The notes under the pieces were generated by a model. That model was not told the DNA's origin, did no database searches, and was given only the letters and a program-made list of their open reading frames with translations. Both the position numbers and the translations under genes were made by a program. From positions 1 through 6,405 of the forward strand of contig SXXZ01000375.1 in assembly GCA_005789375.1 (NCBI GenBank): a stretch of 6,405 nucleotides of DNA. Direction: 5' to 3'. Shown piece by piece: positions 1 to 5,962 of this stretch; position 1 is the stretch's first letter; every line of letters starts with the position of its first letter. Source of the stretch: Verrucomicrobiales bacterium (GTDB taxonomy: Bacteria > Verrucomicrobiota > Verrucomicrobiae > Limisphaerales > UBA9464).

Positions 1-272
1 ACACAGTCGACACCGAGGCTTCGGGCTGCTGCGGCCCCGGCCCGCACCTCGGACACCGTGGGTTCGCCCGCCACCGCCCATTCCACCCAGTTCAACCCGG
101 CTGATCGAAAAGACTCCCGCACGGGTTCGGCTCGGCGCACATCGCGGCCCGTGACCAGAAGCGCCGAATTGCCGAGCGAGGCGGTCAGCGTCCCGGCCTG
201 AGTGACCCTCCCGGGACCGAAGACGATGCGCTCGGGTTGGGCAAATTCGAAGGCGCTGGCCGGAGAGGGCAT
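1..272 (-). CDS. Iron-containing alcohol dehydrogenase, N-terminal part (runs off left edge)
   Basis: This is the first 90 codons of a reading frame that starts with ATG at 272-270 and stays open to the window edge. The N-terminus reads FEFAQPERIVFGPG (residues 8-21), the usual opening of the iron-containing alcohol dehydrogenase / maleylacetate reductase family. It is followed by a beta strand, ALLVTGRD, and by VAGEPTVSEVRAG, which matches the segment just before the family's GGGS nucleotide-binding loop. That loop and the metal-binding histidines lie outside the window. Family members are cytosolic NAD(P)H-dependent enzymes that interconvert alcohols and aldehydes or ketones. The start codon overlaps the stop codon of the upstream ABM-domain gene (TAATG), so translation is probably coupled and it is the fourth gene of the minus-strand operon. 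The family call is firm. The substrate is unknown; maleylacetate reductase or a lactaldehyde/propanediol-type oxidoreductase are both possible. Confidence 0.85.
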   Translation of the reverse strand, partial: MPSPASAFEFAQPERIVFGPGRVTQAGTLTASLGNSALLVTGRDVRRAEPVRESFRSAGLNWVEWAVAGEPTVSEVRAGAAAARSLGVDC

Positions 273-568
273 TAGTCCGGAAGGTGAATGGAGTGGTAGC
301 GCACGCTCTGCCGAGGCGCGGCCATCATGGGAGCCACCGTGTCGCGCCAGGTGGCGTAATGCGGGGTGGCTTTGTGATCGGCGGGCGCCGATTCGGTGCG
401 GTAGGCCTCCACGAGCACGAACCGGCAGGGGTTGTCCTGCTGTTGCACCACGTCAAAGCGGGCCACTCCCGGTTCCCGCAGCGAGGCTTCGGCATTGGCG
501 CGGGTGGCGGCGATGAAGTCGGCCACTGATTCGGGTTTCACCTCGACCAACACATGAACAACGAGCAT
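272..568 (-). CDS. LsrG-like antibiotic biosynthesis monooxygenase (ABM) domain protein
   Basis: A 98-residue protein, the normal size for a single ABM-domain (dimeric alpha+beta barrel) protein such as YgiN or LsrG. What is seen: an N-terminal strand [13 protein letters not shown], then [13 protein letters not shown], then [20 protein letters not shown] (about residues 37-56), then [11 protein letters not shown] (64-74). As I recall it, E. coli LsrG has the same blocks in the same order, including HKTTPHY, so the fit is closer to LsrG than to a generic quinol monooxygenase. LsrG isomerises phosphorylated autoinducer-2 derivatives; other ABM proteins oxidise quinols or degrade haem. No lsr transport or kinase gene is nearby, so a role in AI-2 breakdown is not supported by context. 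It lies 24 bp after the PLP-enzyme gene and its stop overlaps the start of the Fe-ADH gene, so it is the third gene of the operon. Its substrate may be a small hydroxy-carbonyl compound, which is inference. Confidence 0.85.
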   Translation of the reverse strand: MLVVHVLVEVKPESVADFIAATRANAEASLREPGVARFDVVQQQDNPCRFVLVEAYRTESAPADHKATPHYATWRDTVAPMMAAPRQSVRYHSIHLPD

Positions 569-592
569 GGGCTTTTAATTTCGGGGTGGTGA

Positions 593-1720
593 TCAGATGG
601 AAATGCGGCGGCTGCGGGCCTGGACCGTCCAAGCCCTCGTGGCCCGACCGTTCTCGGCCAGCCAGACTTCCTGATGCAAGGCCACGGTCGGGCACACATG
701 CCAGGGCAGGGAGTAGACCGCATCGCCCAAACGCACTGCGTCGGCCGCCGGCGATTCCACCACCAAATGTTCTTCGCTGTGGCTGAGGGCGGTGGCGTCC
801 GGGAGGTTCAGGAACAGGGTCCGCGGGTGGGGCATTTCCGAGGCCACGGCCTTGTGTCCGAGGTCTAGGCACACTTGCCGGGGGGTAGGACGGCTGATGA
901 CGCGCGACAGGAGCACGGCCGCGGGCTCGAAGGGCAGGTCGGGCAGCTTGTGGGCGTAACCGGCGTCCCAGAGAACAGTGGTTCCCGGGCTCAGCGAGAC
1001 ATCGGCGCGCATCGCATGGATGGCGAAGGTCGGGGAACCGCCGGCGATGACTCCCAGGGGCCGGCCCAGTTCGGCTTCGATCCGACTTCTCAAGGCGGCC
1101 ACGGGCGCGAAGATCTCATCGCAAGTGCGGGTGCGCTCAGCCAGATCGGTAATGCCCAAATGGCCGTCGTAGGCGTGCAGGCCCTCGAGGCGCAACGTGG
1201 GCGCAGCGGCCAGCAAAGATCGGAGCAACTCGCTGCCGAGGACTCGATCGGGTGCGATGCCGGTGCGGTGTTGGCCGACGTCGAGGTCGATCCAAATTCC
1301 GAGGGGGTTTGCGATGGATCGCGCGGCGGCGGCAGCCCGAAGCGATTCCACCACCCCGGGGTCGTCGACGACCGCTGACCATTGGATGTCTTGGAAGTGG
1401 GAGGACAGACGAATCCAACGCTCGATTTGCGGGCCCACGGGTTGGACCGCGAGCAGGATGCTCCGGACACCGCTGACCCCGGCCACCATCTCGGCCTCGG
1501 CGATGGTGGCGCATTTAAATTGAACGATGCCCAGACCCACTTGCCAGGCGATCAGCTCGGGCAGCTTGTGGGTTTTTACATGGGGCCACAACCGGAGCGG
1601 ATCTCCAGCGATGGCCACCATGCGTCTCAAATTGGCCTCGATCCGGTCCCGGTGCAGGACCAGCGTCGGCGACGGGATTTCCGCCGCATTCTCCAGAACG
1701 TACCAGGGGTTTGGGGACAT
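593..1720 (-). CDS. D-threonine aldolase / D-serine dehydratase-like PLP enzyme (DSD1/D-TA family)
   Basis: A complete 375-residue protein of usual family length, cytosolic, with a fold-type III (alanine racemase-like) N-terminal barrel. The opening EIPSPTLVLHRDRIEANLRRM is typical of the family and supports the ATG at 1720. PHVKTHK (46-52) carries the likely PLP-binding lysine, Lys49. AGGSPTF (226-232) is the PLP-phosphate loop, and PGT at 245-247 followed by LWDAGY (250-255) is conserved. Near the C-terminus, PWHVCPTV (339-346) supplies His341 and Cys343, the pair that binds the catalytic metal (Zn or Mn) in D-serine dehydratase and D-threonine aldolase. The protein should therefore either split a D-3-hydroxy-amino acid into glycine plus an aldehyde, or dehydrate it to an enamine and then a 2-keto acid. 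The two reactions cannot be told apart from sequence by eye. The neighbouring RidA gene, 13 bp upstream, slightly favours dehydration; the downstream alcohol dehydrogenase would suit an aldolase. Confidence 0.92.
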   Translation of the reverse strand: MSPNPWYVLENAAEIPSPTLVLHRDRIEANLRRMVAIAGDPLRLWPHVKTHKLPELIAWQVGLGIVQFKCATIAEAEMVAGVSGVRSILLAVQPVGPQIERWIRLSSHFQDIQWSAVVDDPGVVESLRAAAAARSIANPLGIWIDLDVGQHRTGIAPDRVLGSELLRSLLAAAPTLRLEGLHAYDGHLGITDLAERTRTCDEIFAPVAALRSRIEAELGRPLGVIAGGSPTFAIHAMRADVSLSPGTTVLWDAGYAHKLPDLPFEPAAVLLSRVISRPTPRQVCLDLGHKAVASEMPHPRTLFLNLPDATALSHSEEHLVVESPAADAVRLGDAVYSLPWHVCPTVALHQEVWLAENGRATRAWTVQARSRRISI

Positions 1721-1733
1721 CAGATCGCGGGGA

Positions 1734-2195
1734 TCAGTGAAGTTCGAAGATTACCTCGATCTCGACGGAAATATTTCCGGGCAGCGGTCCCATGCCGACG
1801 GCGCTGCGGGCTCCGATACCATTTTCAGGTCCCCAGATTTCCGCGAAGAGCTCGCTGCAGCCGTTGATGACCTTCGGGTGATCGTAGAAATCGGCGGCCG
1901 AATTGACCATGCCCAGGGTCTTCACCACGCGCTTCACCTTGTCGAGGGATCCCAATTGGGAACGTAGGGTTGCCAAGATGGCCAGACCGACTTGCCGAGC
2001 GGCCACCTTGCCAGCCTCCAAGTCGAGGTCTTTGCCCACGACGCCGGTGATCAGCGTGCCGTCGGTACGTAACGGACCGTGACCCGACACGTAGGCAGCG
2101 TTACCGAAGACCACCAGGGGTTTGTAGACCGCCACAGGTTTCGGGGCAGAGGGAAGGACGAGTGAAAGGGCAGCGAGTTGGGATTCGGCACTCAT
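1734..2195 (-). CDS. RidA/YjgF/YER057c/UK114-family protein
   Basis: A 153-residue protein of the longer YjgF-like subfamily (about 150 residues, against about 130 for RidA itself). What is seen: LPSAPKPVAVYKPLVVFGN (14-32), YVSGHGPLRTDG (35-46), an EAGKVAARQ helix, VKTLGMVNSAADFYDHPKV (91-109), and GARSAVGMGPLPGN (128-141), where Arg130 lies in the position of the substrate-binding arginine of RidA. RidA hydrolyses the reactive enamines/imines (2-aminoacrylate, 2-aminocrotonate) released by PLP-dependent dehydratases; several relatives in this longer group have unknown substrates. It is the first gene of a minus-strand operon and is followed after 13 bp by a D-serine/D-threonine-type PLP enzyme, a natural partner for enamine removal. 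I see no Shine-Dalgarno sequence before the ATG at 2195; the upstream bases are pyrimidine-rich. Family certain, exact substrate inferred. Confidence 0.92.
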   Translation of the reverse strand: MSAESQLAALSLVLPSAPKPVAVYKPLVVFGNAAYVSGHGPLRTDGTLITGVVGKDLDLEAGKVAARQVGLAILATLRSQLGSLDKVKRVVKTLGMVNSAADFYDHPKVINGCSELFAEIWGPENGIGARSAVGMGPLPGNISVEIEVIFELH

Positions 2196-2506
2196 GATTT
2201 TGAAAGGATTGGAGGATCCGCCTTTTGCAGCAAACCCTCAATTCCGAAGTCCACGGATCGAAAGATGTTTTGATGCTCCGAAGGTGATCGTGACTCGCGG
2301 GTGGGTGCCGGAGAATTGGAGGGTGAAGATTGCCTGGGGATCAAGGTGCACAAATCCAACACAGGCGCTTGACTTGGGAGAACTTCAGGCAGTAGCTAGA
2401 TTTACTCCACTTGGCCGAATCAGCTCTGTCTGATCCATCATGGAAGGATTGGGTCGAGCAACGGTGAGTGATGGTTAAACGGCAACGCCTGTTGAAAGGA
2501 AATTTT
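2196..2506. other. Divergent intergenic region between the minus-strand operon and the prepilin-like gene
   Basis: About 310 bp with no convincing gene. The one open frame across it (about 2194-2433, plus) has no recognisable family sequence and overlaps the start of the RidA gene, so I treat it as chance. The region must hold the promoters for the leftward operon and for the rightward prepilin-like gene. A TTGACT at 2369-2374 (plus strand) is a fair -35 candidate, but the best -10-like sites after it (TAGCTA at 2393-2398, 18 bp spacer; TAGATT at 2397-2402, 22 bp spacer) are weak or badly spaced. No clear operator palindrome was noticed. Confidence 0.5.
2494..2500 (+). promoter_or_regulatory. 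Ribosome binding site of the prepilin-like gene (decides the start)
   Basis: GAAAGGA lies six bases before the ATG at 2507-2509. The same frame could be opened upstream from a GTG at 2468 or an ATG at 2471, adding about 13 residues, but neither has such a site. Starting at 2507 also gives the short basic leader ([13 protein letters not shown]) expected before a prepilin cleavage site. Confidence 0.7.
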
Positions 2507-3265
2507 ATGAAAACTCAGAGACAAATCGTGGGTAAACGGAGGGGTTTCACTTTGATCGAGCTGTTGGTCGTCATTGCCATCATCGCCATTCTCGCAGGCA
2601 TGCTGCTACCGGCGCTCTCCAAGGCCAAATCCAAGGCGCTGTCCATCTCATGCCTGTCGAACACTAAACAGCTCTGTCTGGCATGGATTCTCTACACGGG
2701 TGACAATCAAGAAAAGCTGGTTCCAAATTACCTAGGTACGCCGGAGGCTTGGATTCTCGGGGACGTCAACTCCGCCCCGGGCCACACCAACCGCAACAAC
2801 ATCATTACGGGCAAGCTGTACCCGTACAATTCATCCGAGGCGATCTACGTCTGCCCCGCCGATGATTACAAGTTTCAGGGTAGGCGCTTTCGTCGCGTCC
2901 GCAGTTACTCCATGTCGGGTCAGATGAACAGCAACGTCGATTGGGTGAATCCGCGCTACCCGGTGCGCAGGAAGACCTCAGACATTATAGACCCCGATCC
3001 TTCAGGAGCCTTGGTGTTGATCGATGAGAGCACGAAGACCCTTGAGGACGGGTATTTCGCTATCCAAGTGGACAACCGGGTTTGGCAGAACGATCCCTCC
3101 GATCGCCACAACAAGGGTGCCAACCTCACTTTTGCCGACGGCCATTCTGAAATCTACAAGTGGCTCGAGCCGATGACCGGCAAGCACAGTTGGGATGCGC
3201 CGGCACAGAAGCCTGTTGATCGCGACTTCGACCGCTTGGCCGCCACGGTTGCGACCAAGAAATAA
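2507..3265 (+). CDS. Prepilin-type (type II secretion pseudopilin-like) protein with H-X9-DG motif
   Basis: A 252-residue protein. A basic leader ends in KRRG at residue 13, then F14 starts [19 protein letters not shown], with the conserved Glu18 at position +5 of the mature protein. This is a type III signal cleaved and N-methylated by prepilin peptidase. The hydrophobic helix (about 14-34) is followed by [11 protein letters not shown], a hallmark of the many pseudopilin-like proteins of Verrucomicrobiota and Planctomycetota. The body has YVCPADD (114-120) and [13 protein letters not shown] (130-142). Near the end, His201 is followed by nine residues and then Asp211-Gly212, the H-X9-DG signature ([14 protein letters not shown]). 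Such proteins sit in the inner membrane or periplasm as fibre subunits or substrates of a type II secretion/type IV pilus-like machine, but no machinery gene is in the window, so its role is unknown. It appears to be transcribed alone and has a terminator-like hairpin 44 bp downstream. Confidence 0.93.
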   Translation: MKTQRQIVGKRRGFTLIELLVVIAIIAILAGMLLPALSKAKSKALSISCLSNTKQLCLAWILYTGDNQEKLVPNYLGTPEAWILGDVNSAPGHTNRNNIITGKLYPYNSSEAIYVCPADDYKFQGRRFRRVRSYSMSGQMNSNVDWVNPRYPVRRKTSDIIDPDPSGALVLIDESTKTLEDGYFAIQVDNRVWQNDPSDRHNKGANLTFADGHSEIYKWLEPMTGKHSWDAPAQKPVDRDFDRLAATVATKK

Positions 3266-3307
3266 ATCGAGCCTGCTGTTTGTCGGTCTGAACACCGTTC
3301 AGTCCCT

Positions 3308-3334
3308 GCTCATCACTCCAGAAGTGATGAGTTT
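3308..3334 (+). terminator. Terminator-like hairpin after the prepilin-like gene
   Basis: A perfect 9-bp inverted repeat, CTCATCACT (3309-3317) and AGTGATGAG (3323-3331), with a CCAGA loop, extendable by one G-U pair and followed by TTT. It lies 44 bp past the stop codon of the prepilin-like gene and just before the first gene remnant. The stem is only moderately GC-rich and the T-tract is short, so termination efficiency is uncertain. Confidence 0.5.
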
Positions 3335-3339
3335 CAATC

Positions 3340-3717
3340 TGCCCATCTCTGGCCGGGAGAAAACAGGGTTTGTGCTTCAAATATCTCGGGGCTCCAAAGG
3401 TTGACTACTGTCCGCTCGATCGGACCAACCATGTCTCGTTCATTCAACTTGGCCAACGGGTGTCGAGTCACATCACGAACGGTGCGGTCTGCCGATTCGG
3501 TCAGAATGATCACCCAAAGTACAAGATCACCCAGTTCAATCCGACGGCCGATGTTCATGGGGAACCCGACATCAAACTGTTTGGGGTCGTTTGGGATGCC
3601 CACCGGGGACATGATGCCAGTCAGTATTCCGGCCTCGAGGAAGGTATCGGTCGCCGGCACAAAAAGGGCTCGGTGATCACGGGCCGCAGAGGGAGAGCTA
3701 GGTCTGCAATTGATTGA
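3340..3717 (+). pseudogene. Remnant of a second prepilin-like (H-X9-DG family) protein, C-terminal part only
   Basis: The frame is open from 3331 to a TGA at 3715-3717, but no proper start or prepilin leader precedes it. Recognisable sequence begins near 3370 with FKYLGAPKVDYCPLDRTN, then RVSSHITNGAVCRFG, YKITQFNPTADV, and EGIGRRHKKGSVITG. These blocks run parallel to the intact neighbour: KVDYCPLD matches [19 protein letters not shown] matches [11 protein letters not shown], and RHKKGSVITG matches [13 protein letters not shown]. 'NGAVCxFG' and 'EGxGRRHKxG' are, to my recollection, common in verrucomicrobial prepilin-like proteins. About the first 100-130 residues, including the signal and membrane helix, are missing. 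The last ten codons (from about 3684) look unlike the family and overlap the start of the LVIVD remnant in another frame, which points to a junction there. The left boundary is approximate. A short protein from TTG 3370 cannot be excluded, but it would have no membrane anchor. Confidence 0.65.
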
Positions 3718-4321
3718 TGTCAGCAACCCAGCTGCACCCGCGCGTATCGGTGGCTTTGACACCAACGGAGAGGCTTACGGGGTGCAAGTTGTTGGAAACC
3801 TTGCCTATGTAGCGGACGGTAAATGGGGTTTACAGATCATCCGATTGGCGGAGTTGGAGGTCGCCCAGACCCTCGTCTTCAACCCGCCGGCATCCGCGAA
3901 CTTGACCCAATCGCCCATCATCCTGAATGCTGATGTCTCTTCGGGTCTTCCCATAGTGTTCAGTGTTGTATCCGGCCTAGCCACTGTGGAGGGCAATAGG
4001 CTTAACATCACTGGCGAGGGAACGATCGTCGTCCGTGCCGAGCAGATGGGGAACGCCCAGTTCGCGGCGACGCGACTTGAGCGCTCCATACAGGTCGTTT
4101 CTTCCCCCGCGCCCCCATCGTTTGCCAACCTAAGAATCGCCTCTGAAGGCAAGTTACGTTTCGAGACTCGCGGAATGGAGAGTTCCAATATCATCCTCCA
4201 GTTCAGCCTGGATCTCACTCATTGGGAATCTGTGTCCACCAACACCATCCCAGGCTCGGTGGAGATTCCCGTTTCGAACGTGGCCGGATCGGGATTTTAC
4301 CGCGCGATTGTCCTGCAATGA
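3686..4321 (+). pseudogene. 5'-truncated LVIVD-repeat surface protein with Ig/MBG-like and C-terminal 'FYR' module
   Basis: Recognisable sequence begins at about 3686 (AEGELGLQLIDVSNP); an in-frame TGA lies just upstream at 3674-3676. The best start inside the frame is a TTG at 3710, giving 203 residues (numbered from it below), with no signal peptide. Residues 1-46 are the end of an LVIVD-repeat array: LIDVSNPAAPARIGGF, then VQVVGNLAYVADGKWGLQII, a motif normally repeated many times in large secreted proteins. Residues about 52-130 are an Ig/MBG-like domain (QTLVFNPPASANL, SSGLPIVFSVVSG, GNRLNITGEGTIVVRAEQ). Residues about 140-203 are a terminal module, LQFSLDLTHWESV to SGFYRAIVLQ, common at the C-terminus of verrucomicrobial exported proteins. 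The fragment keeps the natural 3' end but has lost its signal peptide and most repeats. It overlaps the end of the prepilin remnant and is followed at once by the DUF3160-like tail. It is probably not expressed as a functional surface protein. Confidence 0.75.
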
Positions 4322-4325
4322 ATTC

Positions 4326-4475
4326 GTCAGGATGATCTGCGCTGGACCCGTTTTCTCGCACTATGAGTTCACCAAACCTTATGGTGTACGGTTGAATGAC
4401 GAGCAATGGAAGGAGTCCCTGAGTGCAGGGTTCACCTTAGCTCCCCCTCCGTGGATCGAGTCCTATTTCGTGTAA
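4326..4475 (+). pseudogene. Remnant of a DUF3160-type protein, C-terminal tail only
   Basis: Just after the LVIVD remnant, a different frame reads about 49 codons to a TAA at 4473-4475. It contains AGPVFSHYEFTKPYGVRLND (4341-4400), then EQWKESLSAG, and ends APPPWIESYFV. The order GPVxSYYEF, then RLTDExW, then a proline/tryptophan segment and a short stop-proximal tail is what I recall for the C-terminus of DUF3160 family proteins, which are large exported proteins of unknown function common in Verrucomicrobiota and some archaea. Full members are many hundreds of residues, so this is a 3' stub. The only ATG is internal (4332) with no ribosome binding site. The family assignment is from memory of its motif; coding ancestry is better supported than the name. 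Confidence 0.6.
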
Positions 4476-4495
4476 AAGTCTGGCCTTGGGGTATC

Positions 4496-4550
4496 GAAAA
4501 AAAGAGTTATTGAATAATTAATTTTATTAAATAAATCTATTTTTTGTTTT
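4496..4550 (+). promoter_or_regulatory. AT-rich island, probable promoter of the secreted Ig-like protein
   Basis: This stretch is overwhelmingly A and T, in contrast to the GC-rich surroundings, and lies just upstream of the 4570 start codon. A possible sigma70-type pair is TTGAAT (4510-4515) and TAAATC (4532-4537) with a 16-bp spacer. A T-run follows (4540-4550). The individual boxes are only moderate matches, so the island is a better-supported observation than the exact boxes. Confidence 0.4.
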
Positions 4551-4569
4551 TGGAGTCGCGAGAAAAAAT

Positions 4570-5733
4570 ATGAAACGAACACGCTGCAGCGGTTGGATGG
4601 CCTCTCTTGATCCGCGGTGGATGTTGGGGATCCTGGTCGGGTGCTGGGCCTACCTGACTTCAGCGCAACCGGTTCAGATCCAGGTGACACAGATTGCCGG
4701 ATCGATCCGGGTGGGATGGCCGACGGGTCTCGGGTGGGTGCAGCCCCAACGGCAAACCGATCTCGCCACGCCTGTTTGGCAGGATTTCGGTGCACCGACC
4801 ACGGCCAATACCCTCTCCGAAACCGCCGGGGCCACGACGGGTTTTTACCGCTTGAAGTTGCTGCCGCCCTCTATCACGCAGCAACCGATGGCCAAGAGCG
4901 TCGATGCAGGAGCCGATGTCACCCTTCAAGTCGGCGTGATAGGCACCGAGCCCATGGCGTATCAGTGGTATAAGGACACTGTCCGTTTGACCGGAAAGAC
5001 GGGGGCGCAGCTTTCGTTGAGCGCGGTGACCTCTGCGGATGCCGGCAACTATGCGGTTTGGATCACCAACCGCGCGGGAACCGCGGCAAGTCAGGGAGCC
5101 CTGTTCACGGTGACCACGCCCACGGTGAGACCCAGTGGCATCTACATGGGCAACTTCAGTGGCCAATCCGACAACGGGGGATTCGCAGCCATGATCCGGT
5201 CCAATGGCACTGCCTTCGTGGTCGGATACAACACACCGCAGGAGGAGGGGCTCTTCATCTCCACATGGACCGTGCCTGTCGACGGCAAGTTCACGGTCAA
5301 AACGATTCAGAAAGGGACGATCACAGGGGTGTTCACCTCCTCCGCTGTCTCCGGAACTTTCTTGAATTCCATTAGTGAGTCGGGTGCTTTCAGCGGCAAT
5401 CGGAAGCAGGATTCAGGCATCCATGCCAAGAACGCGGGCTACTATGAGGGCACCTACGACGGAGCAGCGAGTGGGGCCGCCTATGCGATCCTCGCCGCGG
5501 ATGGGAGCCTGTTCTTCTACAGCGTTGACAATCCCCTTTCACCCACGGCTGACGGCGACGGGGGAGGGTTTGGTGTGATCAACGCCGGAAATTTGCTGTC
5601 TGGATCCACCGTCCCCAATGGTTCCCAACTGAAAGGGACCCTCAATCCGAACAACGGAGAGTTGATAGGCACTTACAGCTTGGGCGGCACCGCGTTGGGG
5701 ACATTCAGGGTGGTGCGAACGCAAACGCCCTGA
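4570..5733 (+). CDS. Secreted Ig-like domain protein with a two-fold C-terminal beta repeat
   Basis: A complete 387-residue protein, function not known. It starts with a signal peptide: basic MKRTR, a hydrophobic stretch MLGILVGCWAYL (18-29), and likely cleavage after TSA (residue 32), so it is exported. Residues about 41-97 resemble the terminal module of the LVIVD remnant: both have G-x-[IL]-R, an LQ/PQ...DL segment, W, and GFYR. Residues about 99-182 are an Ig-like domain, with Trp133 in the core strand (YQWYK) and the DAGNY motif at 157-161. Residues about 190-281 and 290-386 look like two copies of a glycine-rich beta unit, each opening G-[IY]-Y-x-G and containing an [IL]-x-x-[ND]-G-[TS] turn. 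No catalytic motif, transmembrane segment or sorting signal was seen. It is probably a periplasmic or extracellular binding protein. The ribosome binding site is poor: GGAG at 4552-4555 is 14 bases from the ATG. It is a stand-alone gene convergent with the methyltransferase gene. Confidence 0.85.
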   Translation: MKRTRCSGWMASLDPRWMLGILVGCWAYLTSAQPVQIQVTQIAGSIRVGWPTGLGWVQPQRQTDLATPVWQDFGAPTTANTLSETAGATTGFYRLKLLPPSITQQPMAKSVDAGADVTLQVGVIGTEPMAYQWYKDTVRLTGKTGAQLSLSAVTSADAGNYAVWITNRAGTAASQGALFTVTTPTVRPSGIYMGNFSGQSDNGGFAAMIRSNGTAFVVGYNTPQEEGLFISTWTVPVDGKFTVKTIQKGTITGVFTSSAVSGTFLNSISESGAFSGNRKQDSGIHAKNAGYYEGTYDGAASGAAYAILAADGSLFFYSVDNPLSPTADGDGGGFGVINAGNLLSGSTVPNGSQLKGTLNPNNGELIGTYSLGGTALGTFRVVRTQTP

Positions 5734-5754
5734 AGCGACCTGATTCTCCTCCCG

Positions 5755-5779
5755 CACAGACCGTCCCTCCGGGTCTGTG
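5755..5779 (+). terminator. Hairpin downstream of the secreted protein gene
   Basis: A perfect 8-bp inverted repeat, CACAGACC (5755-5762) and GGTCTGTG (5772-5779), with a 9-base loop, starting 22 bases after the stop codon. No T-run follows, so if it terminates transcription it may need Rho or act from either side; it could instead stabilise the mRNA 3' end. Confidence 0.4.
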
Positions 5780-5962
5780 ACGCTGGCCGCTGACGTCTCA
5801 CGCGGGGTTCCTAGCGGATTCCCGAGCGATGGGGGCGAACCGGAATCGGGAGTTTCTGAGGAAATCCAGCTCTCGAGTTTGGATCCGCTTGGGATGGATG
5901 TGATCGCAGACCTTGGAAGATTCAAAGACTTGCTTCGGAACCGGGCCTCCCGGCGGTTGACG

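Noticed and set aside
875..1523. Several long plus-strand open frames over the PLP-enzyme gene
   Set aside because: They are antisense shadows of a GC-rich coding region. The minus-strand frame has catalytic motifs; the plus-strand translations do not.
2194..2433. A 79-codon plus-strand open frame in the divergent intergenic region
   Set aside because: It starts inside the RidA start codon region on the opposite strand, has no recognisable motif, and occupies the place where two promoters are needed.
2468..2506. GTG 2468 or ATG 2471 as the start of the prepilin-like protein
   Set aside because: The ATG at 2507 has a well-placed GAAAGGA site and gives the short basic leader expected before a G/F prepilin cleavage site.
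3308..3334. The hairpin near 3309-3331 as an integron-like attachment site for a cassette array of the following fragments
   Set aside because: No attC-like R/L box structure, integrase gene, or repeat of this hairpin between the other fragments was found. A simple terminator explains it better.
3401..3676. Possible upstream LVIVD repeat in the same frame as the LVIVD remnant, separated by one TGA
   Set aside because: A few residues (NPT...LGSF, VSVAG) resemble LVIVD spacing, but the +1 frame over the same bases carries much stronger prepilin-family motifs, so the resemblance is probably chance.
3334..3765. A 143-codon minus-strand open frame with plausible protein composition
   Set aside because: It lies antisense to the prepilin remnant and the LVIVD sequence, both of which have recognisable family motifs on the plus strand. 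I see no family sequence in the minus-strand translation.
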